64,000 nucleotides of DNA from CAVTLG01 sp963735495 (GTDB taxonomy: Bacteria > Chloroflexota > Ktedonobacteria > Ktedonobacterales > Ktedonobacteraceae), in contig CAVTLG010000015.1 of assembly GCA_963735495.1 (NCBI GenBank), forward strand, positions 124,001-188,000, in the 5' to 3' direction. The notes beneath the pieces are model-generated. The model did no database searches. It saw only the letters and a program-made list of their open reading frames with translations, and was not told the origin of the DNA. Below, one piece after another: positions 26,418 through 34,513 of this stretch. The position numbers and the translations under genes are program-made. The first letter of the stretch is position 1. The number at the start of each line of letters is the position of its first letter.

Positions 26418-26993
26418 ATGAGTGCTATGAAGCATAAGATACCAAAACGCTATAGAACGCTTGAGTGGCAAACCCGCCTCTCCATCCTTGCCGGCCTGCT
26501 GTTACTGGCTTGCCTGCTCTACCCACTGAGTTTTTTGACGCCGTCGCACACGAACGTGTCACAGTCCACAGCTACTCACGCCCAACGCACGCTCAACAAT
26601 GCATTATTTATCGACGGCCCATATACGCTCACGGCAACTGAAATCGACGGTACAAATGCCCACTTAGAAATTCTGCCCGATCCACTCAGTCCCGTGCTCA
26701 GTTTCACCAGCACCACCATCTATGGACTACGCCTGACGCATGCCTTGACAGCCACCAGTACGCTGACTATCTCATCAGGTGGCGCGGCCACCGCTGATGG
26801 CGTATCCATCGAAACCTCGATATTAAACGACCTGAAAGTGGCGCTGGGCAATATCAGCGCGGCTGACCTGGCAACCCTGCTGGTAGGTGGCACCGTCAAA
26901 CAACTGACATTGCAGAACGTCAATATGGAGATCGACAATTATATGGATGCACAAAGCCTGAATCTCCCCAATGCCAGCATCAGTGTAGAATAA
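26418..26993 (+). CDS. Membrane-anchored exported protein of the DUF6230 cassette
   Basis: A 191-residue protein with a single N-terminal helix (LSILAGLLLLACLLYPLSFL), then an outside domain of beta-strand character with many Thr, Ser and Asn (AGxxxLxxxN repeats such as LTLQNVNMEIDNYM). It looks like a divergent partner or paralogue of the preceding DUF6230 protein: same topology, similar size and matching phrases on hydrophobic-alternating strands. Function unknown. Confidence 0.6.
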   Translation: MSAMKHKIPKRYRTLEWQTRLSILAGLLLLACLLYPLSFLTPSHTNVSQSTATHAQRTLNNALFIDGPYTLTATEIDGTNAHLEILPDPLSPVLSFTSTTIYGLRLTHALTATSTLTISSGGAATADGVSIETSILNDLKVALGNISAADLATLLVGGTVKQLTLQNVNMEIDNYMDAQSLNLPNASISVE

Positions 26994-27248
26994 ACGTGCT
27001 ATTTCCATCATCTACGCACAGACACGCCAGACACTGGATGAAATGGGAAAATGTTGGACAATTTCTTTTTTTGGGGGTAGCAGGAAGGCACAAATATTTT
27101 ACCGCCATGCCGGACAGTGCTATACTATAATCAATATCCTGCCAGGCTATACTATCTATAGACATTTGCTCAGGCGTCATTTTTATAAGTTGCGGTCGAG
27201 ATCAGGCAACACAAAAGCGATCTCATATACAATACTAAGGAAATAAGT

Positions 27249-27740
27249 ATGGAGAAGATCACTGATACCAGGAGTTATCCACGTGTGAACCCGACACGTC
27301 AGTGTCACGAGTGCAGTGAAGAGGCGCTGGGGCGTTGCCCAGACTGCCGACAGGCATTTTGTCAGGAGCATTTCCCCAAACACCAGCACTCTCCGTGCGC
27401 TGAAAAGCAGATGAAATTAGCGCAATCGCAGGTATGTTATGTCTGTGGCACCCAGGTCTATCCCGACCAGTGGTCCACCTCAAGAACCACCCACTACGTC
27501 GATCAATCTACCTGCAAGGGCTGCGGTCGCTACATCTGTGATAATTTGCATACGCAACGCAAAGATGAAGATGTGGTTATCCTACGCGAGGGCCTACGCG
27601 GCCACCGCTATCAATACGTCAATCGTTATTGTGATCTCTGCTCACCAATCTACCGCATAGGGGGCCTGCGCGGGCTATCCTACACGCTCGTTGTGCTTGG
27701 CACGGTGGCAGCAGGGGTGTTCTTTGTGATGCACCCGTAA
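27249..27740 (+). CDS. Zinc-finger protein with C-terminal membrane anchor
   Basis: A 163-residue protein. Residues about 18-50 hold a Cys/His array (CxxC, CxxC, CxxxxC, then H and H, C) close to the AN1/B-box zinc-finger spacing. A second and third cluster follow (CYVC...; CKGCGRYIC; CDLC), and a hydrophobic segment ends the chain (LSYTLVVLGTVAAGVFFVM). A cytoplasmic zinc-binding module tethered to the membrane is inferred. AAGGAAATAAGT precedes the ATG. No family name was recognised. Confidence 0.65.
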   Translation: MEKITDTRSYPRVNPTRQCHECSEEALGRCPDCRQAFCQEHFPKHQHSPCAEKQMKLAQSQVCYVCGTQVYPDQWSTSRTTHYVDQSTCKGCGRYICDNLHTQRKDEDVVILREGLRGHRYQYVNRYCDLCSPIYRIGGLRGLSYTLVVLGTVAAGVFFVMHP

Positions 27741-27820
27741 AACAAAACCCGACAAGAGAAAGGGGAGCGAGCCGGATAGCAAGCACATCAGCCCTATCCG
27801 CTCCTGAGAGCGCCAGATTC

Positions 27821-28927
27821 ATGGTTTTATCATCAACGTTCCAATCTACCTTACTACGTCATCAGCGTGCCATTGATAGCGCCCTGCGTAGCAAATTGGG
27901 CACAATGCTAGCCGATACCGCAATCCCTACAGCGTTGCAAACATACTATGGACAGATGCAGTACCATCTAGGCTGGGTGGATAGCAACCTGACCCCCACC
28001 CAGAGCAATCCGGGGAAATTGCTCAGACCAACACTGCTGCTGCTGGCCTACGAAGCAGCCGGTGCATGGGGACTCACAGACGCACCTGATTATTTGCAGC
28101 GCGCATTACCGGCAGCGGTCGCAGTCGAGTTCACCCACAATTTTACGCTGATCCACGATGATATCGAAGACGGAGACACAGAGCGTCGCCATCGTCCCAC
28201 CGTATGGAACGTGTGGGGCATACCTCAGGCGATTAATACCGGCGATGGCCTCTTCGCGCTCTCCCGCGCGACCCTCTGGGATGTACTGGAGCAAGGCGTT
28301 GCAGCGACTATCGCTGTTCGCCTGGGTACAGTATTGGACCGTACCGTTCTCGTTGTGGCGGAGGGACAACACCTGGATATCAGCTTTGAGACACGCCAGG
28401 ATATCTCCGTGGCCATGTATGTGGATATGATCAGCCGTAAAACAGCGGCCTTGATGAGTTGCGCCGCCGAAATGGGCGCTCTGCTGGGCACACGCGATCA
28501 GACAACCATTGACAGCCTCCAGCGTTTTGGCAAGGCGATAGGCATCGCGTTTCAAGTCCGTGATGATATCCTGGGCGTATGGGCCACCTCGGCAGAATTA
28601 GGAAAGACCTCCGCAGGCGATGTCTACCGCCGCAAAAAGAGCTTGCCCATCATTCATGCACTTGAACATGCACATGAGCAAGATCAGCAGTTGTTACACG
28701 CCATCTATCAACACGAGGCACCCATCACAGCCGAGCAAGTGACAAGAGTTATGGATGTCTTTGAGCAGACACAGACGAGAGCATACTGCCGCGCATTCCT
28801 GGCACAGCATTGCCAGCTAGCCTACGCAGCACTGGCTAGCGTACCACACTCTGCGAATGGTATATCCACACGCGCACTGCATGATATGCACACAATGATC
28901 CAATTTATTGAGGAAGCAGCCTATTAG
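27821..28927 (+). CDS. Polyprenyl synthetase (E-isoprenyl diphosphate synthase)
   Basis: A 368-residue all-helical prenyltransferase. The first Asp-rich motif reads HDDIEDGDTERRHRPT (DDxxD). The second is FQVRDDILGVWA, where the last Asp of DDxxD is Gly. It also has GKLLRPTL and the GDxLFALS segment. It condenses IPP with allylic diphosphates; chain length cannot be read confidently. Role in quinone, carotenoid or terpene supply is open as no other isoprenoid gene is near. Confidence 0.9.
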   Translation: MVLSSTFQSTLLRHQRAIDSALRSKLGTMLADTAIPTALQTYYGQMQYHLGWVDSNLTPTQSNPGKLLRPTLLLLAYEAAGAWGLTDAPDYLQRALPAAVAVEFTHNFTLIHDDIEDGDTERRHRPTVWNVWGIPQAINTGDGLFALSRATLWDVLEQGVAATIAVRLGTVLDRTVLVVAEGQHLDISFETRQDISVAMYVDMISRKTAALMSCAAEMGALLGTRDQTTIDSLQRFGKAIGIAFQVRDDILGVWATSAELGKTSAGDVYRRKKSLPIIHALEHAHEQDQQLLHAIYQHEAPITAEQVTRVMDVFEQTQTRAYCRAFLAQHCQLAYAALASVPHSANGISTRALHDMHTMIQFIEEAAY

Positions 28928-28942
28928 CACCAGCGTGATTAA

Positions 28943-30556
28943 TCACATTAGCGTCCAGATGGTGACGGTTGTGCCCGAGGCCGCCGCCATTTGCTTGCTG
29001 TCAGGCGACCAGGTAATACTTTGTACCGCCGCGTTCTGTTGCAGCGTGAAGAGCAGTTTCTGATTCTGAGCGGGCATCCAGACAGAGATTTTTCCATCAT
29101 CTGCACCAACCGCTAAGAAACGACCATCAGGCGACCAGGCTAGCGTATGCAGCGCTTTTTGCGATGCCCGCAGGCGCTGCGGCACATCGGTGCATTGCGC
29201 ATTGGCTGTATTGACACAGGTCAGGCCATTCCACAAACGCACAAGGCCATCATCACCACCAACCGCCAGTTGCATGCCGGTCGGGGCAAAAGCCACAGCC
29301 TCCATCGGCAATGCAGCATCCTCAAAATGGTCATGCAAGTCTTGCCCATTGGCAGCCTCCCACACACGTACAAAACCACCTTGTGACGATGATGCAATGG
29401 TCTGGCTATCCGCCGCCCAGGAGACGCCCAACACGGCTACATCATGCTTCGTATAGATCGTCACCGCCTTATAATGAACGGTGTCCCATACGATGGCACG
29501 CTTGTCCAGGCTGCCTGACACAATTTGCATCGGCTGCTTCGCGGCCCAGGACAGACTGGTGATAGCTTGCGTATGTGTGTGTGTAGACTTCGCCAGCCGT
29601 GTCCCGGTCTGGGCATTGTAAAAGGCTATCTGCGTACTCGCTCCGGTCGCCAGGCGCTTACTATCAGGGGACCAGGCTACCGCTCGCGCGGCTGCAATCA
29701 TTTGTAGATTATGCTTGACGGCCCCATCCACACCCCAAATAAAGACATGTTCGTCATCGGCACCGCTCGCCAGTAATGTCCCATCGGGCGACCAGGATAC
29801 CGCACGAACGGTTTGCCGATGCTGCGTGAAGGTTAACGTTGCCTTTGCAGTCGTCGGTAGCGCTGGCGTGGTGGCCTTCGGCTGTGTGGTAGCTGACTTC
29901 TGCGGTTGCGTATTTGTTACCAGCGTGCCCGAAACCGTCGACCTAAATACATTCACTAGCGAATGCCCCATGTATGACTGATAGGCAGCATAGCCAACGC
30001 CAACGCCTCCCAGACCAAGCACAGCTCCAGAGAGTACTAAAAAGGCGCGCCGCGATCTTGAGCGACCTTTCTTTACAGGAGGAACAGCCGCTGGTGCCTG
30101 CACCCCCTGCCAACCAGCGGCCTGCCAGTCAGCTTCGTTTGAGAGAGTAATAGCAGAGTGTAACACGCTGTTAGCTGCAACTGGTGCTGGCGCTTGTCTT
30201 ATATCGCCTGGGGCAGCAGAGTATAACGCGCTATTAGCCACAACTGGTGCGGGTGTTTGTTTTATATCATCTGGAGCATAAGAATCCAACGCCATCCTTG
30301 TTCCCGGTCGAATACCAGAAGCCTTCAAAGTCGTATGGTCAGGAATGACGTACCCGGCAGAAGCATCGCGCAACGTATAGACCAACTCTTTGCCAAAGAG
30401 ATCCGTGCGCGGAAGGTTTAGCTCCGCCACAAGAGCAGGCACAAGAGCAGCTACTGGTGCGTCAGCGACAACTTCTACAAAGCGGACAGAACCAAATGCA
30501 TTTTCTTCAAGTAATATTTCGAGTTTTGCATGGGTACCCCCTGTTCCCTTTCTCAC
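28943..30556 (-). CDS. EsaB/YukD-like domain plus WD40 beta-propeller membrane protein
   Basis: A 537-residue, three-part protein. Residues about 10-95 resemble the ubiquitin-like EsaB/YukD fold associated with type VII secretion (AELNLPRTDLFGKELVYTL...LKASGIRPGTRM). A Pro/Ala-rich linker and one membrane helix at about 170-192 follow. The rest is a seven-blade-like WD40 propeller with VSWSPDGTLLASGADD-type repeats, likely outside the cell. GTG 30556 is the only plausible start; no clear ribosome binding site is seen. It may act as a scaffold. Confidence 0.72.
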   Translation of the reverse strand: MRKGTGGTHAKLEILLEENAFGSVRFVEVVADAPVAALVPALVAELNLPRTDLFGKELVYTLRDASAGYVIPDHTTLKASGIRPGTRMALDSYAPDDIKQTPAPVVANSALYSAAPGDIRQAPAPVAANSVLHSAITLSNEADWQAAGWQGVQAPAAVPPVKKGRSRSRRAFLVLSGAVLGLGGVGVGYAAYQSYMGHSLVNVFRSTVSGTLVTNTQPQKSATTQPKATTPALPTTAKATLTFTQHRQTVRAVSWSPDGTLLASGADDEHVFIWGVDGAVKHNLQMIAAARAVAWSPDSKRLATGASTQIAFYNAQTGTRLAKSTHTHTQAITSLSWAAKQPMQIVSGSLDKRAIVWDTVHYKAVTIYTKHDVAVLGVSWAADSQTIASSSQGGFVRVWEAANGQDLHDHFEDAALPMEAVAFAPTGMQLAVGGDDGLVRLWNGLTCVNTANAQCTDVPQRLRASQKALHTLAWSPDGRFLAVGADDGKISVWMPAQNQKLLFTLQQNAAVQSITWSPDSKQMAAASGTTVTIWTLM

Positions 30557-30977
30557 TGGCTATAGTGTATCATGATAACTCTTTTTTGCTCCCATCTATG
30601 AGTAAAAAAGGCTATTAGGCGGCTGACAAACAGCGATTTTCCACATTTGGGGACAAAAGATACACACAGGTATGGCAATAGGATATACATTCTATGGTAT
30701 GATAGTAATAGGATCGCTATACATTGACGAGAGCGTGTGACAGAGGTCAGCGATCACCACACGCATAGCATACAATTTGTACCGATTCACGTTTCTTGCG
30801 TTTATTAAAATAGCGCCAGTTTCTACGCGAATATGACGAAAAGAGTAACTATTCAGCAAGCAACGCTCCTATTCCATAGGAGGAATTTCTCTTCTACTAG
30901 AAGAAAAATCACCATTTGCACAGACGTACACTTGATATCGAGCTATTATTACACGTCAGGAATCGGAGACCAAAAAT
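30557..30977. other. 421-base divergent intergenic region
   Basis: Contains AGTAACTATTCAGCAAG (30844-30860), shared in part with repeats near 34.0 and 52.0 kb, and small palindromes such as CTCCTAT/ATAGGAG near 30866-30882. No gene is seen. Confidence 0.5.
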
Positions 30978-32630
30978 ATGGCACGACCTATTTATGTACT
31001 TGGACATAAAAATTCTGATATGGATTCTATCGCCTCTGCTTATGCCTATGCGCGATTATTGCAACTCCAGGGCGAAGATCAGGCCATTGCTGCACGCCAC
31101 GGAGAGCTGAAACCTGAAGTCAGCTTTGTGCTCAAACGGCAGCATGTGGAAGCTCCTGAAGCGCTGGAAGATGTCTACCTCCAGGTACGCGACGTCATGC
31201 GGCGCGGCATTATCTCTGCATCTATTGATCAACCATTGCTAGAAGCGGGACAGTTGCTGCAAGAGCATGATCGCGGGTCAATGCCTGTGGTGGACGCAGA
31301 GAATCGGGTGCACGGCATGATCTCACATGACGACTTTGCTAAATTATTCTTTCATGACCTGGACCCACAGGCGGTCAATCGCATTCCACTGCGACGCGAT
31401 AATCTGGTACGTACCCTCAAAGGTCGTGTCCTGGTGGAAGGACGACGCACGCTCGGCAATCGCGTGATCATTGGTGCCATGCAAGCTGAAACGATGGCCG
31501 ATTACATTGAGCCGGGCTGCCTGGTTATCCTTGGGGACCGCGAAGATGCCCAGCTAACGGCCATCGCTCGCGGGGCTGCCGCTCTTGTCATCACAGGCGA
31601 TCTCCTGGTAACTGAACGTACGTTGAACGCGGCGCGGCAGCATGGTGTGATGGTAATCAGCACAGGTCATCACACATTCACCGTGGTACGTTTGATTAAT
31701 TTGAGCATTCAAACACAAGAAATCATGAACCGCGAATTTAGTTTCTGCCATCCAGAAGATCATATGAGCGATATCCAACCCACACTGGCACGTCTCCCTT
31801 CCATGTCAGTTGTCGACAACGATGGACGGCTCGTCGGCTATATCTCACGTACAGATCTGATTAAAGCTCGCCCCAAACGCGTCATTCTGGTTGATCACAA
31901 CGAACAATCGCAGGCTGTAGATGGTATTGAAGAAGCGGAGCTGCTGGGTATCATCGACCACCACCGCATCGCCGATGTGCATACAAGTAAGCCAATTATG
32001 TTCCGCGCCGATCCAGTAGGTTGCACTGGTACAATCATTACAGGACTCTACCACGAGGCGGGCATTGCAATTCCGCGCGAGGTAGCCGGGCTACTGCTGG
32101 CAGGTCTGCTCTACGATACATTGATTCTGCGCTCTCCGACCTGTACGCCACGCGACGAGCGCGTGGCCGCCGAGCTGGCTGCTATCGCTGAAGAAGATAT
32201 TGAAGAGTATGGGCAGGCCATTTTCAGAGCTGCCGCGAGCGATCTGCATAAGAAAACCGCTGAAGCCTTGATCACTTCAGATTTCAAAGAATTCACTGTG
32301 CACGAGACCAGGTTTGCCGTAGGCACGGTTGAAACGGCCAGCCCTGCCAGCGTGGAAGGACGTATCCCAGAACTGCTCACCACCATGCATAACATCGTCC
32401 AGGAACGAAACTATACCGCGTTCCTCTTTATGATCGTCGATATCATCAATTTGCGTTGCCATCTCTTGATCGAAGGCGCAGAACAGGCTGCCGCTGAAGC
32501 ATTTGGTGTCCCACTGGAAGCCAACGGCCATTCAATCATCGTAGAGGACCTGGTCTCGCGCAAAAAGCAGGTGGTGCCATTGCTGCCACGCATACAAGCA
32601 ACACTCGCCGAAAAGACTGGCTCACGCTAA
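30978..32630 (+). CDS. Manganese-dependent family II inorganic pyrophosphatase with CBS and DRTGG inserts
   Basis: A 550-residue cytoplasmic enzyme that hydrolyses pyrophosphate. DHH metal motifs are GHKNSDMDS at the start, VDHNE and DHHR. The C-terminal DHHA2 part has the SRKKQVVP signature. Between the first motif and the rest of the DHH domain lie two CBS domains (residues about 70-125 and 245-300) separated by a DRTGG domain. In characterised CBS-PPases, adenine nucleotides (including Ap4A) bound there tune activity. A terminator follows. Confidence 0.93.
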   Translation: MARPIYVLGHKNSDMDSIASAYAYARLLQLQGEDQAIAARHGELKPEVSFVLKRQHVEAPEALEDVYLQVRDVMRRGIISASIDQPLLEAGQLLQEHDRGSMPVVDAENRVHGMISHDDFAKLFFHDLDPQAVNRIPLRRDNLVRTLKGRVLVEGRRTLGNRVIIGAMQAETMADYIEPGCLVILGDREDAQLTAIARGAAALVITGDLLVTERTLNAARQHGVMVISTGHHTFTVVRLINLSIQTQEIMNREFSFCHPEDHMSDIQPTLARLPSMSVVDNDGRLVGYISRTDLIKARPKRVILVDHNEQSQAVDGIEEAELLGIIDHHRIADVHTSKPIMFRADPVGCTGTIITGLYHEAGIAIPREVAGLLLAGLLYDTLILRSPTCTPRDERVAAELAAIAEEDIEEYGQAIFRAAASDLHKKTAEALITSDFKEFTVHETRFAVGTVETASPASVEGRIPELLTTMHNIVQERNYTAFLFMIVDIINLRCHLLIEGAEQAAAEAFGVPLEANGHSIIVEDLVSRKKQVVPLLPRIQATLAEKTGSR

Positions 32631-32724
32631 AAATAGTGACCCAACACGCACTATCTCTCTACTATATTTGCGGCCCTGGCCCTTTTTATGATTACGAGAG
32701 ATCATTAGATAGTGGGATACCACG

Positions 32725-32757
32725 CTCCTGGTTCTCCCTAGAAGCAGGAGTCTTTTT
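32725..32757 (+). terminator. Intrinsic terminator after the pyrophosphatase gene
   Basis: CTCCTG (32725-32730) pairs with CAGGAG (32745-32750); the inner TTCT/AGAA pairing extends it past one mismatch. TCTTTTT follows directly. Confidence 0.8.
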
Positions 32758-32922
32758 GTGCAACGCGTTCTTTCGTAGAGCTATATGACCTGCTCTTCCG
32801 TTATCATAAGTAGGGACCTGTGTATACAAAAACATCTTTGTGTCCAGCAACGAGACCTATCTTTTACAAACGTTGGAGCTTTTTAGCTCCATAATGATGT
32901 GACGAGTAAATTGGGAGGGAAC

Positions 32923-34020
32923 ATGTATTCTTTATCACCTGCTATGCGCAAGAAGATTATTACATCTTTCATCACGTTATTATTATTTTGTACTCTTCTC
33001 ACGGCGTGCGACGTCTCTATCAACACCTCATCCCTGAATATGGGCGCTAGTAGTGGCACGACGACAACCAGCGGTGCGGGTATAGGCAGCGGCTCGCAGG
33101 GCTTGCAGATCTTTGTAGAACCTGCCGCAGGTGATCAAGTAATCACCAATGCGATTAGCAGCGCCAAAAAATCTGTCTGGCTGGAGATGTATCTTTTGAC
33201 CGACCGTAAGATCATCAACGCGCTAGAAGAGGATGCGCATAACGGTATTGATGTACGTGTTATGCTTGAACCCCATCCCTATGGCGGTGGCAGCGTTTCA
33301 CCACGGGAGACGCTAGATAAGCTGAAAGCCGCTGGTGTGAAGGCGCAGGGCACAAGTCCTGCTTTTGCGTTAACCCATGAAAAAGGTATGATTATAGATG
33401 GCAATACCGCCTATATCATGACCAGCAATTTTACGCTCGCCGCATTAGGTGGTAATGGGAGCACAAAGAACCGCGAATATGGCATTATTGACACCAACCA
33501 GCAGGAGGTCCAGGCCGTAACCAATATCTTTAATGCGGATTGGAACCAGACCAACGCGCAATTCAATGACCCGAACCTGGTCGTTAGCCCGGTGGATTCG
33601 CGCACAGATTTTGTTTCACTGATCAATAGCGCACAGAAATCGCTCTCCATTGAAGCCGAAGAGATGCAAGACAGCAGTATTGAACAGGCCATAGTCAATG
33701 CAGCGCGGCGCGGAGTGCAAGTCCAGGTTATTCTCCCATCAGCAAGCAGTTCATCCAGCGATAGTACAGGCGACAGCAATGGTGCAGGCATCAAAAGCAT
33801 CAAACGAGGAGGAGTACAGGTCAAGGAAGACCACAAGTACTACATGCATGCAAAGATCATCATAGTTGATGGACACAAAGCCTTTGTGGGTTCAGAAAAC
33901 ATCTCCACCAGTTCCCTGGATAAGAACCGTGAACTCGGTATCGTTGTGGCAGATCAAAACGTCTTAAGTACGTTACAACAAACATTTCAGCAAGATTGGA
34001 GCATCTCAAAGAGCGTCTGA
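32923..34020 (+). CDS. Lipoprotein with two phospholipase D-like domains
   Basis: A 365-residue exported lipoprotein: lipobox LLTAC, a short Ser/Thr/Gly linker, then two HKD-type motifs, THEKGMIIDG...SNF and MHAKIIIVDGHKAFVGSEN. This is the cardiolipin-synthase/phospholipase D superfamily. Being outside the membrane it is more likely a phospholipase or nuclease-type enzyme than a biosynthetic synthase. ATG 32923 follows GGGAGGG; an in-frame GTG lies 24 bases earlier. Confidence 0.87.
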   Translation: MYSLSPAMRKKIITSFITLLLFCTLLTACDVSINTSSLNMGASSGTTTTSGAGIGSGSQGLQIFVEPAAGDQVITNAISSAKKSVWLEMYLLTDRKIINALEEDAHNGIDVRVMLEPHPYGGGSVSPRETLDKLKAAGVKAQGTSPAFALTHEKGMIIDGNTAYIMTSNFTLAALGGNGSTKNREYGIIDTNQQEVQAVTNIFNADWNQTNAQFNDPNLVVSPVDSRTDFVSLINSAQKSLSIEAEEMQDSSIEQAIVNAARRGVQVQVILPSASSSSSDSTGDSNGAGIKSIKRGGVQVKEDHKYYMHAKIIIVDGHKAFVGSENISTSSLDKNRELGIVVADQNVLSTLQQTFQQDWSISKSV

Positions 34021-34022
34021 TA

Positions 34023-34131
34023 GTAACTATTCAGGTCGGCGTGAATAAGCCACGTAGGGACCATCCCTTGCGGTTGTCCAGGGTAAGCCGAAGCCAGGAG
34101 ATGGGCCGCCGCAAGGTACCTGGATAGTTAC
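34023..34131. repeat. 109-bp repeat with 14-bp inverted ends
   Basis: GTAACTATTCAGGT (34023-34036) and ACCTGGATAGTTAC (34118-34131) pair with one mismatch. Inside is CCCTTGCGGTTGTC, the complement of the core of the 45-bp repeats at 51968 and 52060, so they appear to belong to one repeat family. Confidence 0.65.
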
Positions 34132-34165
34132 GAATACAGTTTGAAACTAGAGGAGGTTGCCTTTT

Positions 34166-34453
34166 ATGGTGACAGAAGTAGTTATACTCATAGCGATAGC
34201 GGAGAAAGAAAACGCATTAGGCCAGGGTATCATACAGGGGCTGGAAACGATACGGCAGCATCCAGAATGTATCTCGGCGCATGCAACACACTGCATTGAA
34301 CGCCCTGGACGCTACATGGTCACGATAGGCTGGACCTCACTTGAGGCTCATCTCAATGATTTTCGCAATAGCCCGCTTTTCACACAGTGGCGTAGCCATA
34401 TTAACGGTCTGTTTGAGGGTACAGCAGAAGTATTCCACTACCAGGCATACTAA
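34166..34453 (+). CDS. Antibiotic biosynthesis monooxygenase (ABM) domain protein
   Basis: A 95-residue protein with the dimeric alpha/beta ABM-like pattern: an N-terminal strand of hydrophobic residues, helix EKENALGQGIIQGLETI, then RYMVTIGWTSLEAHLNDFRNSPLFTQW. Members range from quinone-forming monooxygenases to haem-degrading and uncharacterised proteins; the substrate is unknown. The ATG at 34166 follows AGGAGG (34151-34156). It precedes ligA by 60 bases. Confidence 0.75.
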   Translation: MVTEVVILIAIAEKENALGQGIIQGLETIRQHPECISAHATHCIERPGRYMVTIGWTSLEAHLNDFRNSPLFTQWRSHINGLFEGTAEVFHYQAY

Positions 34454-34513
34454 TCAGAATAGAGTATAGGCACACTTCTCAAAAAAGACTATTTCTGACA
34501 GGAGAATCGCATA

